Source: Tenebrio molitor (Eukaryota > Arthropoda > Insecta > Coleoptera > Tenebrionidae). From it: a stretch of 64,000 bases of DNA. Positions 21,368-32,805 of this stretch are shown here, in pieces. The notes under the pieces are model-generated. The model searched no databases. It was given only the letters and a program-made list of their open reading frames with translations, and was not told the origin of the DNA. A program made the position numbers and the translations under genes. Where the stretch lies: the NCBI RefSeq assembly GCF_963966145.1, contig NC_091052.1, positions 10,974,001 through 11,038,000 on the forward strand, in the 5' to 3' direction. How positions within the stretch are numbered: position 1 is the first letter of the stretch; each line of letters opens with the position of its first letter.

Positions 21368-23185
21368 ATGTACTTTAGACTCTCCTTGAAAACTAGACGT
21401 AAACGACAAAGAAATATAAAAATTAGATGCGGAAACTATGATTTGATACAACTAAACTCCATCTTGAATTTAATGCTTAAGAACTTAAGATCAGTAAAAA
21501 GCGTAAAATGTAAATCCCCAGTAAAGATTTTGAAATTATTAGATGTGATAATACCTAACGATTATTTTGGTACAACTCGCCACAGAAAAGTATTTTACCA
21601 TGTAGTAAATAAAATTTTAACTCAGTCTTGTTACGAGTGCGTTTACTCTTCGGCTCTTATCAAGGGGTACAATTACACCTCAGTACCGTGGCTGAGTGGA
21701 ATTAAAGGTGAAAAACTTTGCCAGTCTCTAATGAAAAAATCGCACATATTTGTCTTGGAGCAAGTTGTGAAACCTTTGATTGCATTTTACTACAAGCCTG
21801 TCACTACATACAATGGACACGAAATACAGTTTATTAGGAAAGAAAAATGGAGTTCTTTTGAAACCAGGAGTATTAATAAGTTGAAGAAATTTAATTACTT
21901 AGTTCAAAACGAGACTTGTACTGTGAGGACTGCGAGAGGTCTTTTGAAGATAATTCCGAAAGGGAAATACGATGATCAAAATTTTAGAGCAATAGTTAGT
22001 GTATTTCCGGATAATAAAAAAGCTGCATACAAGACCATAACTTCCAAAATTTACCAAGCTGCGAAAGAGATGAACGTTTATTTCTCGGCGTCAGTTTATG
22101 AGGAGTGGAATTTATTTTTACAAAGGACAGGAGACGCGAAACTGTACGGGGTTAAAATGGACATAAGAGACGCCTACGGCAACGTCGACCTCTCAGTGTT
22201 ATGCAATTTAGTTCTAGGCTTGAAATCAAAATTTCTAAGTGAGAGTAATAAGAAATTCGTGGTCAATCATGTAACCAACCAGTTTGTGAAATTTGGAAAA
22301 ACCGTGTACCGATGGAAACACGGACTTCTGCAAGGCGATCGCTTATCTTCTTGCTTATGCGAATTATACATGACCTACCTCGACAAAACATTCTTATCAA
22401 AATTAGACTCCGACTGCTTCATGCATCGGACCGTCGACGACTACTTTTTTTGCTCAACAGAAGCGTACAAAGTGGACAAATTCATTTCAGTCATCAAAGA
22501 CGTGCATCAGGTGAACAGAGACAAAACAAAAACGAACATACTGTATAACAGTTCCGACGAAGAAATTCCATATTGCGGGAAACTATTCAATTTAGCGACG
22601 AAGGAAGTGAAAACTTTTTACAAATTCGGCGACAAGTACGAAATCCGCCACAGATTCAAGCTGTGGAATGTGCAAAAGCAAATCCCAAGGGCCAAGATCT
22701 TTCTGGAACGCGCGATGCAGTTCTCCTACAGCAGTAACTGTTTTACCAAGCTGGAACTGAACACGGTTTTCAATTCTCAAAGGACGGTCCTGGAAAATTT
22801 CTTTAACGGCATGATCTACGCAGCTTACAAATTCGATGCCGCCGTTATGGCACTCAGGAGCTCTACAGAAGATTTTAATTTCGTGGCCGAAACTTTGGAC
22901 AATATCGTTAGGAAGTATGCGTCGAAGGTTTATGAAAAAATTCAGAAGTACAAAGGAGTTTACCATTCGCAAGATCTAACTTTTCAGGTCTTGAGAATTT
23001 TGGGATACAAGGCGTTTACTTTGGTTTTCAAACGCAGGAACGAAATTTACAAAGAGTTGATAGATCAGATACATGTTAGCAAACTTAAATTAAATTTTTT
23101 CGGCTCACAATTTGACTCGACCTATTTCAACAAGTTGCCACAAGTTTTCAAAGATGTTAAAATTAATCGGAAAGCGTCTATCTGA
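21368..23185 (+). CDS. TERT: Telomerase reverse transcriptase, TEN-less beetle type
   Basis: Catalytic subunit of telomerase; adds telomeric repeats using an RNA template. Single uninterrupted frame of 605 codons, similar to the 596-aa Tribolium enzyme and starting and ending at the same places (C-terminus KINRKASI). It consists of an RNA-binding domain (YFGTT; LTQSCYECVYSS), a reverse transcriptase domain and a thumb, with no N-terminal TEN domain. Motif 2 region FRAIVSVFPD; motif A KMDIRDAYGN with Asp265; motif B' HGLLQGDRLS at 318-327 with Gln322; motif C TVDDYFF with Asp357 and Asp358. The three catalytic aspartates are present at a constant offset of 14 from those I recall for Tribolium. 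Arg325 replaces the usual proline after QGD. It is not a retrotransposon RT: there is no endonuclease or RNase H, and the TERT-specific flanking regions are intact. Absence of coding introns is notable. Confidence 0.96.
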   Translation: MYFRLSLKTRRKRQRNIKIRCGNYDLIQLNSILNLMLKNLRSVKSVKCKSPVKILKLLDVIIPNDYFGTTRHRKVFYHVVNKILTQSCYECVYSSALIKGYNYTSVPWLSGIKGEKLCQSLMKKSHIFVLEQVVKPLIAFYYKPVTTYNGHEIQFIRKEKWSSFETRSINKLKKFNYLVQNETCTVRTARGLLKIIPKGKYDDQNFRAIVSVFPDNKKAAYKTITSKIYQAAKEMNVYFSASVYEEWNLFLQRTGDAKLYGVKMDIRDAYGNVDLSVLCNLVLGLKSKFLSESNKKFVVNHVTNQFVKFGKTVYRWKHGLLQGDRLSSCLCELYMTYLDKTFLSKLDSDCFMHRTVDDYFFCSTEAYKVDKFISVIKDVHQVNRDKTKTNILYNSSDEEIPYCGKLFNLATKEVKTFYKFGDKYEIRHRFKLWNVQKQIPRAKIFLERAMQFSYSSNCFTKLELNTVFNSQRTVLENFFNGMIYAAYKFDAAVMALRSSTEDFNFVAETLDNIVRKYASKVYEKIQKYKGVYHSQDLTFQVLRILGYKAFTLVFKRRNEIYKELIDQIHVSKLKLNFFGSQFDSTYFNKLPQVFKDVKINRKASI

Positions 23186-23928
23186 AGAAGTACACGATGT
23201 AATCGAGATAGCTACATACATGGTGTTATATAAATGTATTGTGGGTATTAGTATCATATCATCGATGTTTATACAATATCTACGTAACTGGATCCAGTGA
23301 TAGTGGCATCATTTAAAAGGGTGTTACTCGATACTTATGTGTGAAATACTTATTAAACATTATTATTAATACAAACATGGATTTCAAGGCGTGACTTTAC
23401 CCACGATCAAAATTTTTCACAATCCTATTTTTCACTGGCTGCACCAATTGAAAATATTTTGTTAGAAAATTGCATTTGCCATTTTCCTAAAATGAATTCC
23501 GACGGCAATGATCTCGAATTTTGTTTATTACATAATGTGATTGTAACTTTAATCACGATAAAGTGACAACATAATGCGAGAAAATTCGCAGGAGGATCAA
23601 ATCTCACATGTTGCCGGTGAATTCCCCACCTCAAATCAAAAGAAAAAGAATATTGTTGTTTCCGGTGTATTACTGCTTTGCCTGCTTTAGTCTTTAGTGT
23701 ATACTGTGTACAAAAGTATCACACGTAAGTGTACATAACCACAAATTAGCGCAAAGACGTGTTAGCAGAGATAACTCTGGTGTTACAATCCGTGGGTGTT
23801 ACTCAGTTCTTAAATTTTGCGCAACCATGGCTAATGATTTATTGGAAATGATGTAATCACCAGCGATAAAAATTGTTTATAGTTCACGTTTTATTTGTGT
23901 TCGTATTGTTATTAAAACAAATTTGAAA
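23186..23928. other. Intergenic region TERT to Lerp-like gene
   Basis: 743 bp holding the TERT 3' UTR and the upstream region of the next plus-strand gene. AT-rich, no coding exon or obvious repeat recognised. Confidence 0.5.
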
Positions 23929-26900
23929 ATGAAAATGTATTTTAACTTGGTAGCTGTGCCGGCGATAATCGGAATTTATCTTGTGCCATTTGTTATAACA
24001 GTTCCTCAGATTTTCACCGACACTTACACTTTTTGCGAGTTCATCTTTGACACCGGCAAATTAACCTTTCCTAAGTGAGTATCATTTAATTTTTGTCATT
24101 GGGTACAAATTATCCGGCTTGCAGTAAAGTGTGGACAGTAGAAACCAAAGAATTTACTTTGCACTACTCGTTGTGCGAATCTGTACATAGCAAGTGTAGA
24201 AATCAAACCGCCTCGTGCCTAATACGAAAGGCAGAAAATCAGCTGGTGGATCTAGGTCACGAATTTGGCACAGGTGCGTTCGGCTACGATGATTTATTTT
24301 ATTTACTTATGGATAAAAATTTAGCCTTAAACCTTCCAGCTGATTACGACAACTCGATTCTCGTGTCTCGAAACGGAGCCAAATGTCCAAACTCGGAGAA
24401 AAACCACACGTTGGTCATATCCTTCCAGTGTTCAAACTCGGCGAAACTGCAACCCCGTTTGATGCCGTCCGACGACGAAGACGAGTGCGGTTTTGAAGTG
24501 TCGATGCTGCGCCCCGACTGTCGACCAAAGTGTACTGAAACGATCCAAGGGGCGTATACGATCGACATGCGAAGCTTCCGCACCAACATTCCAGTGGAAT
24601 CCGAATCGAAAAAATTCAGTCTGACTTTGTGTGGCCCAAATCCCGACTGTAAGTCTCCACAGATAAGCGGTTGCGAGATGGTGAAAAACGAGTCAGTCCC
24701 GTTGATGCAGACCGACTCTCAGCATCTGGTTTATGACGTTACGAAGAACGAACTTACCGCCAGGGGGCGCTTTAAGCGAGGAAGGCGTAAGTCTCAACGT
24801 CGCGATTGAATATTTTTTGAAGGAGAATTGCAGTGGTCAGAGAGGTACAAGTTTTGATCAAGTGCAATTGGCAAGTCGAGATGGCCAATCCTCGTTACAA
24901 GGAGGTGCGAACACAAGGGAAACGGTACAGGTTCGAAATTGAATCGTCCTATGGCTGTGTCAAACTGCCCCAAAACTGTGCTTTGTCGTCTATTGACAAT
25001 TTGAATTATAATTTGGCTGCACTAAACAGGGAGGAGGGTTGGCAAGTTTCGGGGGTTCCAGAAGGACGAATTACGCTGAATATTTGTGGGTCTCTCAAAC
25101 AAACTGAAGGCATTTGTTCTGGTAATTGTTCGCTGTTATTTAGACGCACTATTGTACAGTTAAAATTGTAGACCAACATTCCCAAGTATGTCATCTTCAC
25201 AATAACAATTACACAAACAGGGGTAGCATTTTGGCGTCGCTCAAAGCCCAAGACGACGTTATCAGAGCCGTGTTTGTGTCTGGCTCTACGTGTGCAGCAA
25301 ATAATTCGCACGTGCTTCAAAGCACGCAGATTGAATTTAGTTGTGCGAGAGTGGAGCGAGGCCCAGTGTTTAAGAAGTATGACAAGTGTGTAACGTTGCT
25401 GACCTGGGAGACACCAAAGGCCTGTCCTGTAGATGTATTATGACCAGATTTTCAATTTCCGACCAACTCATAATGGTGTTTTTAGTTTTACACGGGCTCA
25501 AACTGCTACATGAGTGACAGACTTGCCAACAGAAATTTACGAAAACTGTATACAGATACTGACAAAAAGTATTCGTTGTCAGCAGACAGCAAGACTGAAC
25601 TAGTTTTTAATTTATGTGGTCCTATACATACCACGTGTGATAACTTTACAAATGTTAGTTTTTGCCTGAAGACTGATCAACAGAAAGATGTTGTTGTCGG
25701 TTGGGACACCCGAAACTTGATCAGCGATAGCGGATCTTTACGAATGGAATTGACTGGGGCCTCTTGCGCGCACAGCCAAAACCGAGGAGAAGTCATCGTG
25801 AATTTTATTTGCTCCTACGAAGATCCTTCGCCGCCTCCACACATGAACATAGTTAGTATAGACCTTAAAGTGTCAAATTTAATCCGCGCCCAACCAGATA
25901 CAATTACTGTGTCCAGTCCACTAAGTTGATTGTTTCAGCTTGAAGATGGCTGCAAATTCAACATGACTATCTTCACACGATTAGCGTGCTTGTCTCAGGC
26001 CCCGTTTCGCAACTGTTACCTCAGTTCTGGTGATGTATTTTACGACTTGTCGCTGCTGTCCCACAGAGATAAAAATTACGTCATCTCGAACGGCGACGAT
26101 CTCGAATACATATTCAACGTGTGCGGACCGATTATCAGCGGTCCAGGAGCACTATGCACAGGTGACACCATGTTTTGTGTGAGGAACAAAACGGAAGTGA
26201 ACATAAAGCGTCAGTGAGTGTAGGTGAATTCTGAATAATTAGAGTTTTTGTCTGTGTTCCTTCCAGATTTACGTCGTTGGGAACAGTAGGAGGGCTTCGC
26301 CTTGTCAACAACAACACTTTGGTTCTGCACTCCACGATGGGTTCATACTGTAAAGGATTCGGTCATTACAAGACCGTGGTTAATTTTGAATGTTCGCAAA
26401 AAAGGGTACGAGTTGTTACGCGAAATTACAGTTTTGAAAAATTGTTGTTTTAGTTCTTGGCAATCGCGCCCTCGACAGGACCTTGCACTTACAATTTCAT
26501 TTGGAAAACACCTGAAGCTTGTCAGCATGTGAAGAAATGTGTAATTAACAGTACTAAACCTGATACGGTGTAAGTATAAAATTGAAAACTGGGGTGTCCA
26601 TCAAAATAAAGTGCGTCTTATCGACGACACAATATAACCAAACATTTTCCGCTAATTCAGTTAGTGCTTGGCTTAAAGTCCAGAACATTTACTCACCTTG
26701 CATGGTTTCAAATGTTTTCTTTCGTTTATTGTTTGATGTGTTTCCTTTCTAGCTCTGGGGAATAAATACCCAAAAAATAATGCAAACACTAGACAAAATA
26801 GATGAACATTCTGAAGTCTATTCGAGATTTTATTTATTTTTACACTATACAGCGAAAGGATTCAACTTCAAACAGTTATTTACAACATGCGAAAAATTAA

Positions 26901-28653
26901 TTTGTTTTAGGGAATTGGGAAAAATGTAGCAGTAAGCTCTGCATACCCGACAAAATCGGTAGATTTCTAATAACCATTCTTTCTCTGATTATTAAATATA
27001 TTTTTTCAAATCTCGCAAAAAGTAGTGCTTGTAGTGCAATATCAAATATATTTGTATCTATTGCAGTAGGCCACATTGTATACAAATAATGTAATCTTTG
27101 GGTAAAATATATGATACTCGTAACAGAAAATGTTTAGGACCTTTTTTAACACGTATGAATTTTTAATTGGTGGATTTTGGTAAACAAAACTAAATTTCAA
27201 ATCACGAACACATTCGCTGTCTCTACCAGATGTTTTTTTAGACTTGACTTGACCTACCTGCAAGAAAAAACCGTCAACATCAACGTCGATAATGGAACAA
27301 ATAAATACGAATTTCACCTATGCGACGATTATTATACCAAGAACACGGAGGGTAAGTGTATGCGTGTGTTTTTCAGTAAGTTAATTTAACAAATTCAGGT
27401 ATTGCGAACACGTACCCCCTTAAACGCCAGTTTTTTAATGACGAAAAAGCTTCATACTTGATATTCAATTTAGAAAAAAACTGTGACAACAGCAGTAAAA
27501 TCGCCAAAGTTGTATTTAAACTGGAATGTTCGTATAAAGGTGACGACAGTTTTGAACAAACATCTTTTGAAAAGTGTGTTTTGAACATGACCATTCGAAC
27601 ACAGACAGCTTGTTCAAGCGACAAAGAAAAATATCTTTTCTATGTTGTAAACGGTGCAAATGCATCAATCACCGAAAGTGTGACAACAATTATATCGGAA
27701 AGAATTGAACCGGTGACGGTAACACCTCCAGCAAAAGAATGGAAAAACGGTGCAAGAGCACCGACCACTGAAAGTGCGAAAGCAATTATATCGCAAAGAG
27801 TTGAACCGGTGACAGTGAAACTTCCAGCAGAAGAAAGGAAACATTGTGCGTTAACGAACAGAGATACTGGATATGAATTTAATTTAACTAAGATAAAATC
27901 AGGAGAGGTGAGTGGCGTTTTAAGCGTCGTGATAAACTTCTAAAGAAGTTGTAATTATTTTGAGCAGAAGTGTAGCGTAATCACAATCGATTTTTTTAAT
28001 TGTAGTTACTTTCGAGGGAAAATAGTTTCGTTGTAAATTTGGATGGAAGCGTAAAAAATTGCAACGGTGTTTTATGTAAAAATGATGCCAGAATTGTAGC
28101 TGCAGCATTTTGTCCGGTTTCAATTTTCAATTATACACAACAGATGGTACAGTTACAGTACTCCACGACTACCGAGTGTAGCCCACACAGTAAGTCCAAT
28201 AACTTTTTAAATCGTAGCCTTCTAACGAAACTTTACAGCCGGTTATGAATTGGAAATTTGGCTAAAATGCAATCAAACCAAAACCAACGGACAAGTTTTG
28301 AAGGTATTTTCTACAATTCGTAGTTGCGTCGTGTTACAAGTACATACATATTTTAGGATGAATTGTGTAGGTCGGTTATCTTGTACAATTTACCCGAAGC
28401 CTGTTTCCTATTAAAGCAAGATGCAGTTTCTTCAGTACCGGTAGGAGCTATCGCCGGAAGTGTGACCAGTATTTTATTAGTTTTGGTCGGCTTAAGCGTT
28501 GTAACTTATATAAAGAGGAAACAGTTTAGACGATCCAGATATATTAACATTCGTGGGAATAAAGCGGAAGTGCCTATTTATATCAGAGTGAGTATAGATA
28601 AAACGTGCGTTATGTTGGCTACATTGTTTCATTTTCAGAATTTTACGGAATAG
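23929..28653 (+). CDS. Lerp: Lerp/CI-MPR-like receptor with mannose-6-phosphate-receptor-type repeats
   Basis: Type I membrane protein of the cation-independent mannose-6-phosphate receptor/Lerp family, which sorts lysosomal enzymes between Golgi and endosomes. Exons: 23929-24074, 24125-24786, 24834-25121, 25160-25428 (or -25434), 25486-25851, 25939-26213, 26267-26405, 26454-26569, 27230-27351, 27399-27907, 28006-28189, 28239-28303, 28357-28587, 28639-28653; about 1128 aa. After a signal peptide come six to seven Cys-rich repeats with the family hallmarks (LVFNLCGP, LEYIFNVCGP, IWKTPEACQ, VVNFECS, VNFICSYED). One TM segment (VGAIAGSVTSILLVLVGLSVVTYI) is followed by a short basic tail with a YINI tyrosine motif. 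Exon 10 holds a 32-codon tandem duplication. The 38-nt intron 25122-25159 is unusually short, but the phase and the downstream CHLHNN...NRGSILASL repeat start support it. The end of exon 4 is uncertain by 6 nt. Drosophila Lerp has five repeats as I recall, so this one is longer. Confidence 0.82.
27671..27860 (+). repeat. 32-codon internal tandem duplication in Lerp-like exon 10
   Basis: A 96-bp unit starting at 27671 (TESVTTIISERIEPVTV...) is followed at 27767 by a second, diverged copy (TESAKAIISQRVEPVTV...). The frame is kept. It lies in a Thr/Pro/Lys-rich spacer between two Cys-rich repeats and probably makes an extended, possibly O-glycosylated linker. Confidence 0.8.
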
Positions 28654-28740
28654 AAAAGTCTATTATTACTACACTAATGATACCCTCGGGTTGCAAAAAG
28701 ATTAACATGGTCATGTAACAAGTGGTGGATTTTTTGAAAC

Positions 28741-29694
28741 TAAGGCTAGGGCCACACTACAGACTAAATAATCGGCCGATAATTTAGTCCGATTGGGTAG
28801 CTTCCGCGCACACCAGGCAAACTAAACTGTTTGGTTGGCTGTTGGTGGCGTTGGTGCGCAGACAGCCGACTATTAATCGGCCGACTGCTTATGCACAGTT
28901 GATAAAATCAACACAATTTAAATAAATATGACATCTGACATATGATAAAGATATCCTTTAGTTCAACATATTGAACAACTTTCATAATCATAAAATAAAA
29001 ATCAAGATTTTTGCACTGTGCGAGGAGTCACTGCTGATTTACTACATAAAGCTGGTCTTTTTTCAATTTCTTCAATTCTAATAACGAGTCATTAATTAAG
29101 GAATAAGGGTAATGTGAAGGCGGAGAAGACAGCAATAAAAAAGGGATTGCAAAGGTGGTTTAAAAAAACGTGTCGGAGCAATAAAGGAGAAAGTAAAAAA
29201 AAACAAAAATTTAAACTTTATGAGGGGTCCTAATAGAATTTAAAAGTTCATTCGAATTCATAATCTTTTTTCATTTTTGGTATTCTGAATTATAGATATT
29301 TAAATAATAAAGCACGTCTCATTTTTTTCTCGAATATTTCCTACTTTTGTTGGTATCTTAATAAATCTTACGCGATATTAATTAAATACATAATGAGACT
29401 TGACATAGGTTTAAATTAAAAATCAAAATTTTTGCACTGCAGAGAGCCACTGCACGCATAATATGTGTGGATCACCGACCGGATAGTCGGTAAGTGTGCG
29501 CACTCGCATTGTACACCATGCTCTATCAATAGTTGGCCAATTTTCTTGTTGGAAGGGAATTCCAACTATTTTTCGATCAATCTGTCGGCCGACTATAATC
29601 GCTTTAGTGTGCGCACTCACATAAGTCCTCATACTTATTAAGAACCAACTAAATTGTCGGCCGATGAAAAGTCTGTAGTGTGGCCCTAGCCTTA
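28741..29694. mobile_element. 954-bp TIR element downstream of Lerp-like gene
   Basis: Bounded by a perfect 25-bp inverted repeat whose outer end is TAAGGCTAGGGCCACACTAC at 28741, mirrored up to 29694. TA at both edges suggests a TA target site. Subterminal regions repeat the motif ATCGGCCGA several times in both orientations, which may be transposase-binding repeats. No long ORF, so non-autonomous. Confidence 0.85.
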
Positions 29695-30361
29695 TTTTAT
29701 TGTGTGTTTAGTATATTTTTTAAAACGAATTTTATTTGGTGTAGGTACGTTGTTGCAGCTAAAGGTCGTGCCAATATAAAATAACCACCAACACTGCATT
29801 CTCCCCAGAAAATCAACCGGCAACGTTCGGTACTGCTTATAATAGATTTGGTTGGTCTAGCATCCTAGTAATATCAAAATTACACTTAGTGTGATTTTGT
29901 TTTCACCAAGTTAATTCAACAGGTGGTGTTTTTTTTTTTTATTTTAGCACGGCCAAACATTTTACTTATTGCTTGTAGAGTATTTTTCACGTAAAATTAT
30001 ATAAATCCTCTATAAAAATATTAAATTACGAACCACCACTGGTTACATCACCGATGTTTTGATGCAAATAGAACAACTGTTACTGTATGTTAACCGGTAC
30101 GATTCAAGCGCGTGGGGCGTGGGCTATTTCGATGTAGGTTTACTACCTCTGATGTAGGCTATGTGCATGTCAACGAGTACCCGAATTCAAATGTGATTTA
30201 CGGAAAATATCGAGTTTATTTAATTCCGTGTGTAAATACAGCGATAGAAAATTGTGCTGCTACATTTTTCAATAAGCCAAGACAACAAATACGTTGTGTA
30301 CACATGAATTATATAAAATACCTTTCAATTTTAATTGAAACATGAATGAAATTTAAAAAAT

Positions 30362-30770
30362 CACTAAAAACAATCCGAATCAAAATTTTGTCGTTGAACT
30401 TGCTCATTTGTAATTAAAATGTGGAACGATTACAGAGATCGTTGTTTTAAGGCGGCAACTTTTCTCTAAATCCATTTTTATACCGACAAATTTCAAAAAC
30501 CACTGTAAAAACGTTCCGATCCGAAATTTTCGCGTTGAACTCGTTCATTTTTAATTAAAATGTGGCACCAATTAGAGATATCGCTGTTTTGAGGCGTCAA
30601 CTTTTCTCTAAATAGGTTTTTACAACAGCAAAATTCAAAAATCAAAGTAAAAACGTTCTGAATCGAAACTTGTCGTTGAACTTACTCATTTGTACTTTTA
30701 AAATGTGGTAACAATTACAGAGATCGCTGTTTTGAATCCATTTGAACACTGGCGAATTTCAATTTTTTTT
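30362..30770. repeat. Three-copy tandem satellite, about 141-bp period
   Basis: The block GTTGAACTTGCTCATTT...TTAAAATGTGG...ATTACAGAGATCG recurs with GTTGAAC at about 30393, 30534 and 30675, a steady spacing of about 141 bp. The copies differ by roughly 15-20 percent; the last is truncated. It is a short satellite-like array in the gene-poor gap. Confidence 0.8.
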
Positions 30771-31778
30771 TACACAAATATTGATGCATATACATAGCTT
30801 TTCCACGTATACATAATTCCGATTAATTATTGTTTGCTGTACTCAATGTCTTTTCGTGCAGCCGCGACACGAGAACATTTCTACTCGTTTACGAATGAAT
30901 TTAAATTAAAAAAAAGAATGGAGATTATAAACAAAAAATGATTGAACGGTCATATAAACACTTCCCTTGTAAGCGAACCAGTGGTTCCTACTAGAGACAC
31001 TGCGAGCGCTGGTGTCTCCTAGACATTTTTTTCATATTTCTGAACCAAATAAAGGCACAAAGGGGCCAGAAAATCATAGTTTGGGTTGAATATTTTCCAT
31101 ATAAGTACAGTTTTGAAATAATTTCCAATGACTAATGCCATAAAAGTGCTGTTGCAAATGCAAAGTGGTTTTTTGCAACTTGAGTCACCTTTAGTTGCCT
31201 AGTGTGTGTTATATAAAGGAAAATGATTGGTCAATACAATTTAACCAATTATATTCGTGTAAGTACCACCGAGGTACTGCCAAAAAGATCGTGAATGCCT
31301 AACAGTCGTATTTATTTTACATTTAAATTTATATTTATGATTAGAGATTAGAACCTGAAGTTCCCATATTTTTTCAAGTGATACATTAAACAGTATTTTA
31401 ATTGTAAGCATTTGATTTAAATTGTTTTCAATAAATTGATTTCTGTTTTCTACAATTATTGTTAATTTATTACTTCCTACATCAGACAACGAAGTCTACA
31501 ACAATTGGCGATTCCAGTACGATTCGAGCTGTCAAATGATTTGTGTATTGAAATGTATTACATAATATATATTTTAAAATCACTAAAAAATAAAAGCCAT
31601 AAAACAAATTGTAGTGTTTTTGGCTGTAACACGTGTCGAAAAAACGAACCAGAAGCTTGTTTCTATTTATTTCCGCGTTGTGGCGTAAAAGCAAAATATC
31701 TTTTCGGTTCCAAAGACCGGGTAGAGAGAAAGAAAATTATGAGGGTCTGTGGAAATTACTTTAACAAATTAGACTAGG

Positions 31779-31991
31779 TACAGTCGATGGACAAATAAAA
31801 CTGGGACAAAAATGACAATCACATAAGTCAACATTTACAAATTTGCATCGTTTAATTACGGCTTTATCACAAATAGGTTAACTTTGGTATGACATATTAT
31901 ATAGACACTGACAAATATATTGACAATTCAATGGGCTGATTTACATAGATTAAATTTTAAGTGTCCCAGTTTTATTTGTCCACCGACCGTA
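31779..31991. mobile_element. 213-bp MITE with 30-bp TIRs
   Basis: Left end TACAGTCGATGGACAAATAA at 31779 and right end its inverted copy ending at 31991; 28 of 30 terminal bases match. TA target-like edges. Small, non-coding, Tc1/mariner-like MITE. Confidence 0.88.
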
Positions 31992-32805
31992 CATTTGTAA
32001 GTTAAATGGTATTTTAAGGTTATATTCTGAACTGATTTATATTGGGTGACTACTCAAGGCACTTGTTTGTTGTTTGTAGACATAATTTAAAAATTTCGTA
32101 CCTTGTTGCCTGTTCCACCACATAAAATTAATAACTTCGGACACAACACTTTTACGCCTTCCATAACACATCTACTTTCTACTGTTGCCTGTAATAAACT
32201 AAAGTAATAAAGTATAAAATATTGTGTAACCTTAAAAAAGCCATCACAAAAACTGCAAATTCACGTAAAACCAACAACTTATTTTAAAAAACAATGCACA
32301 GACATAAGCCGAATCGAGCGGGAGTATGAAGTATGACTTGGCAACAGTGGCTCAGTGGCGCCCCCAAAGGTACTCGCAAATCGCGAGAATGCATTTGGCA
32401 CATAGCCTAAGCACGCTCCGCCGCTAACTGTTTAAGTGCGAATTTTAAATATTGAAAATAAAAACGCCGACCTTACCTGACGTGACCTGACCTTAAAAAT
32501 GATGTGACAGCATCCTTATATCGAAAAGAACTATTATTTTGCACGTTTGAACCTGATATCTGGGGCCGCTGCAATTTCTGATCATGCGCCGGCGCGCGCT
32601 GTGCCAGTGCTTTGGCTATGTGTTAAATGCATTCTCTCCCCGAAATCCCCAATGAGTAGAATATGAGTGACAGAGTGAGTCACACCTCTCTTGTGTCACC
32701 CTTGGCAATCCTTAGAAATGTGGAAATGTCATTTTGTATAACCTCAAAATTTGTGAATGTCATGTAAACGTAAACTTTCGAAAAATCTTTGTCAGAATTG
32801 ATAAG

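Larger units (their letters stand above)
28654..32805. other. Repeat-rich intergenic region between Lerp-like gene and Mea1
   Basis: 4.15 kb without a gene I can support. It holds the 954-bp TIR element, the 141-bp satellite array and the 213-bp MITE. Small frames at 30112-30345 and 31505-31777 show no family features. The last 500 bp before Mea1 are less AT-rich and should contain its promoter. Confidence 0.6.

Noticed and set aside
21368..23185. Retrotransposon reverse transcriptase instead of TERT
   Set aside because: TERT RNA-binding domain, TERT-type motif A/B'/C context and the Tribolium-like C-terminus are all present; there is no endonuclease, RNase H, gag or poly(A) tail structure.
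30112..30345. 77-codon frame in the repeat-rich gap
   Set aside because: No family features, no splice or start context, next to satellite repeats.
31505..31777. 90-codon frame with several Cys codons (CNTCRKNEPEACFY)
   Set aside because: Resembles a fragment of a THAP-like or transposon zinc finger at best; too short and isolated to call.
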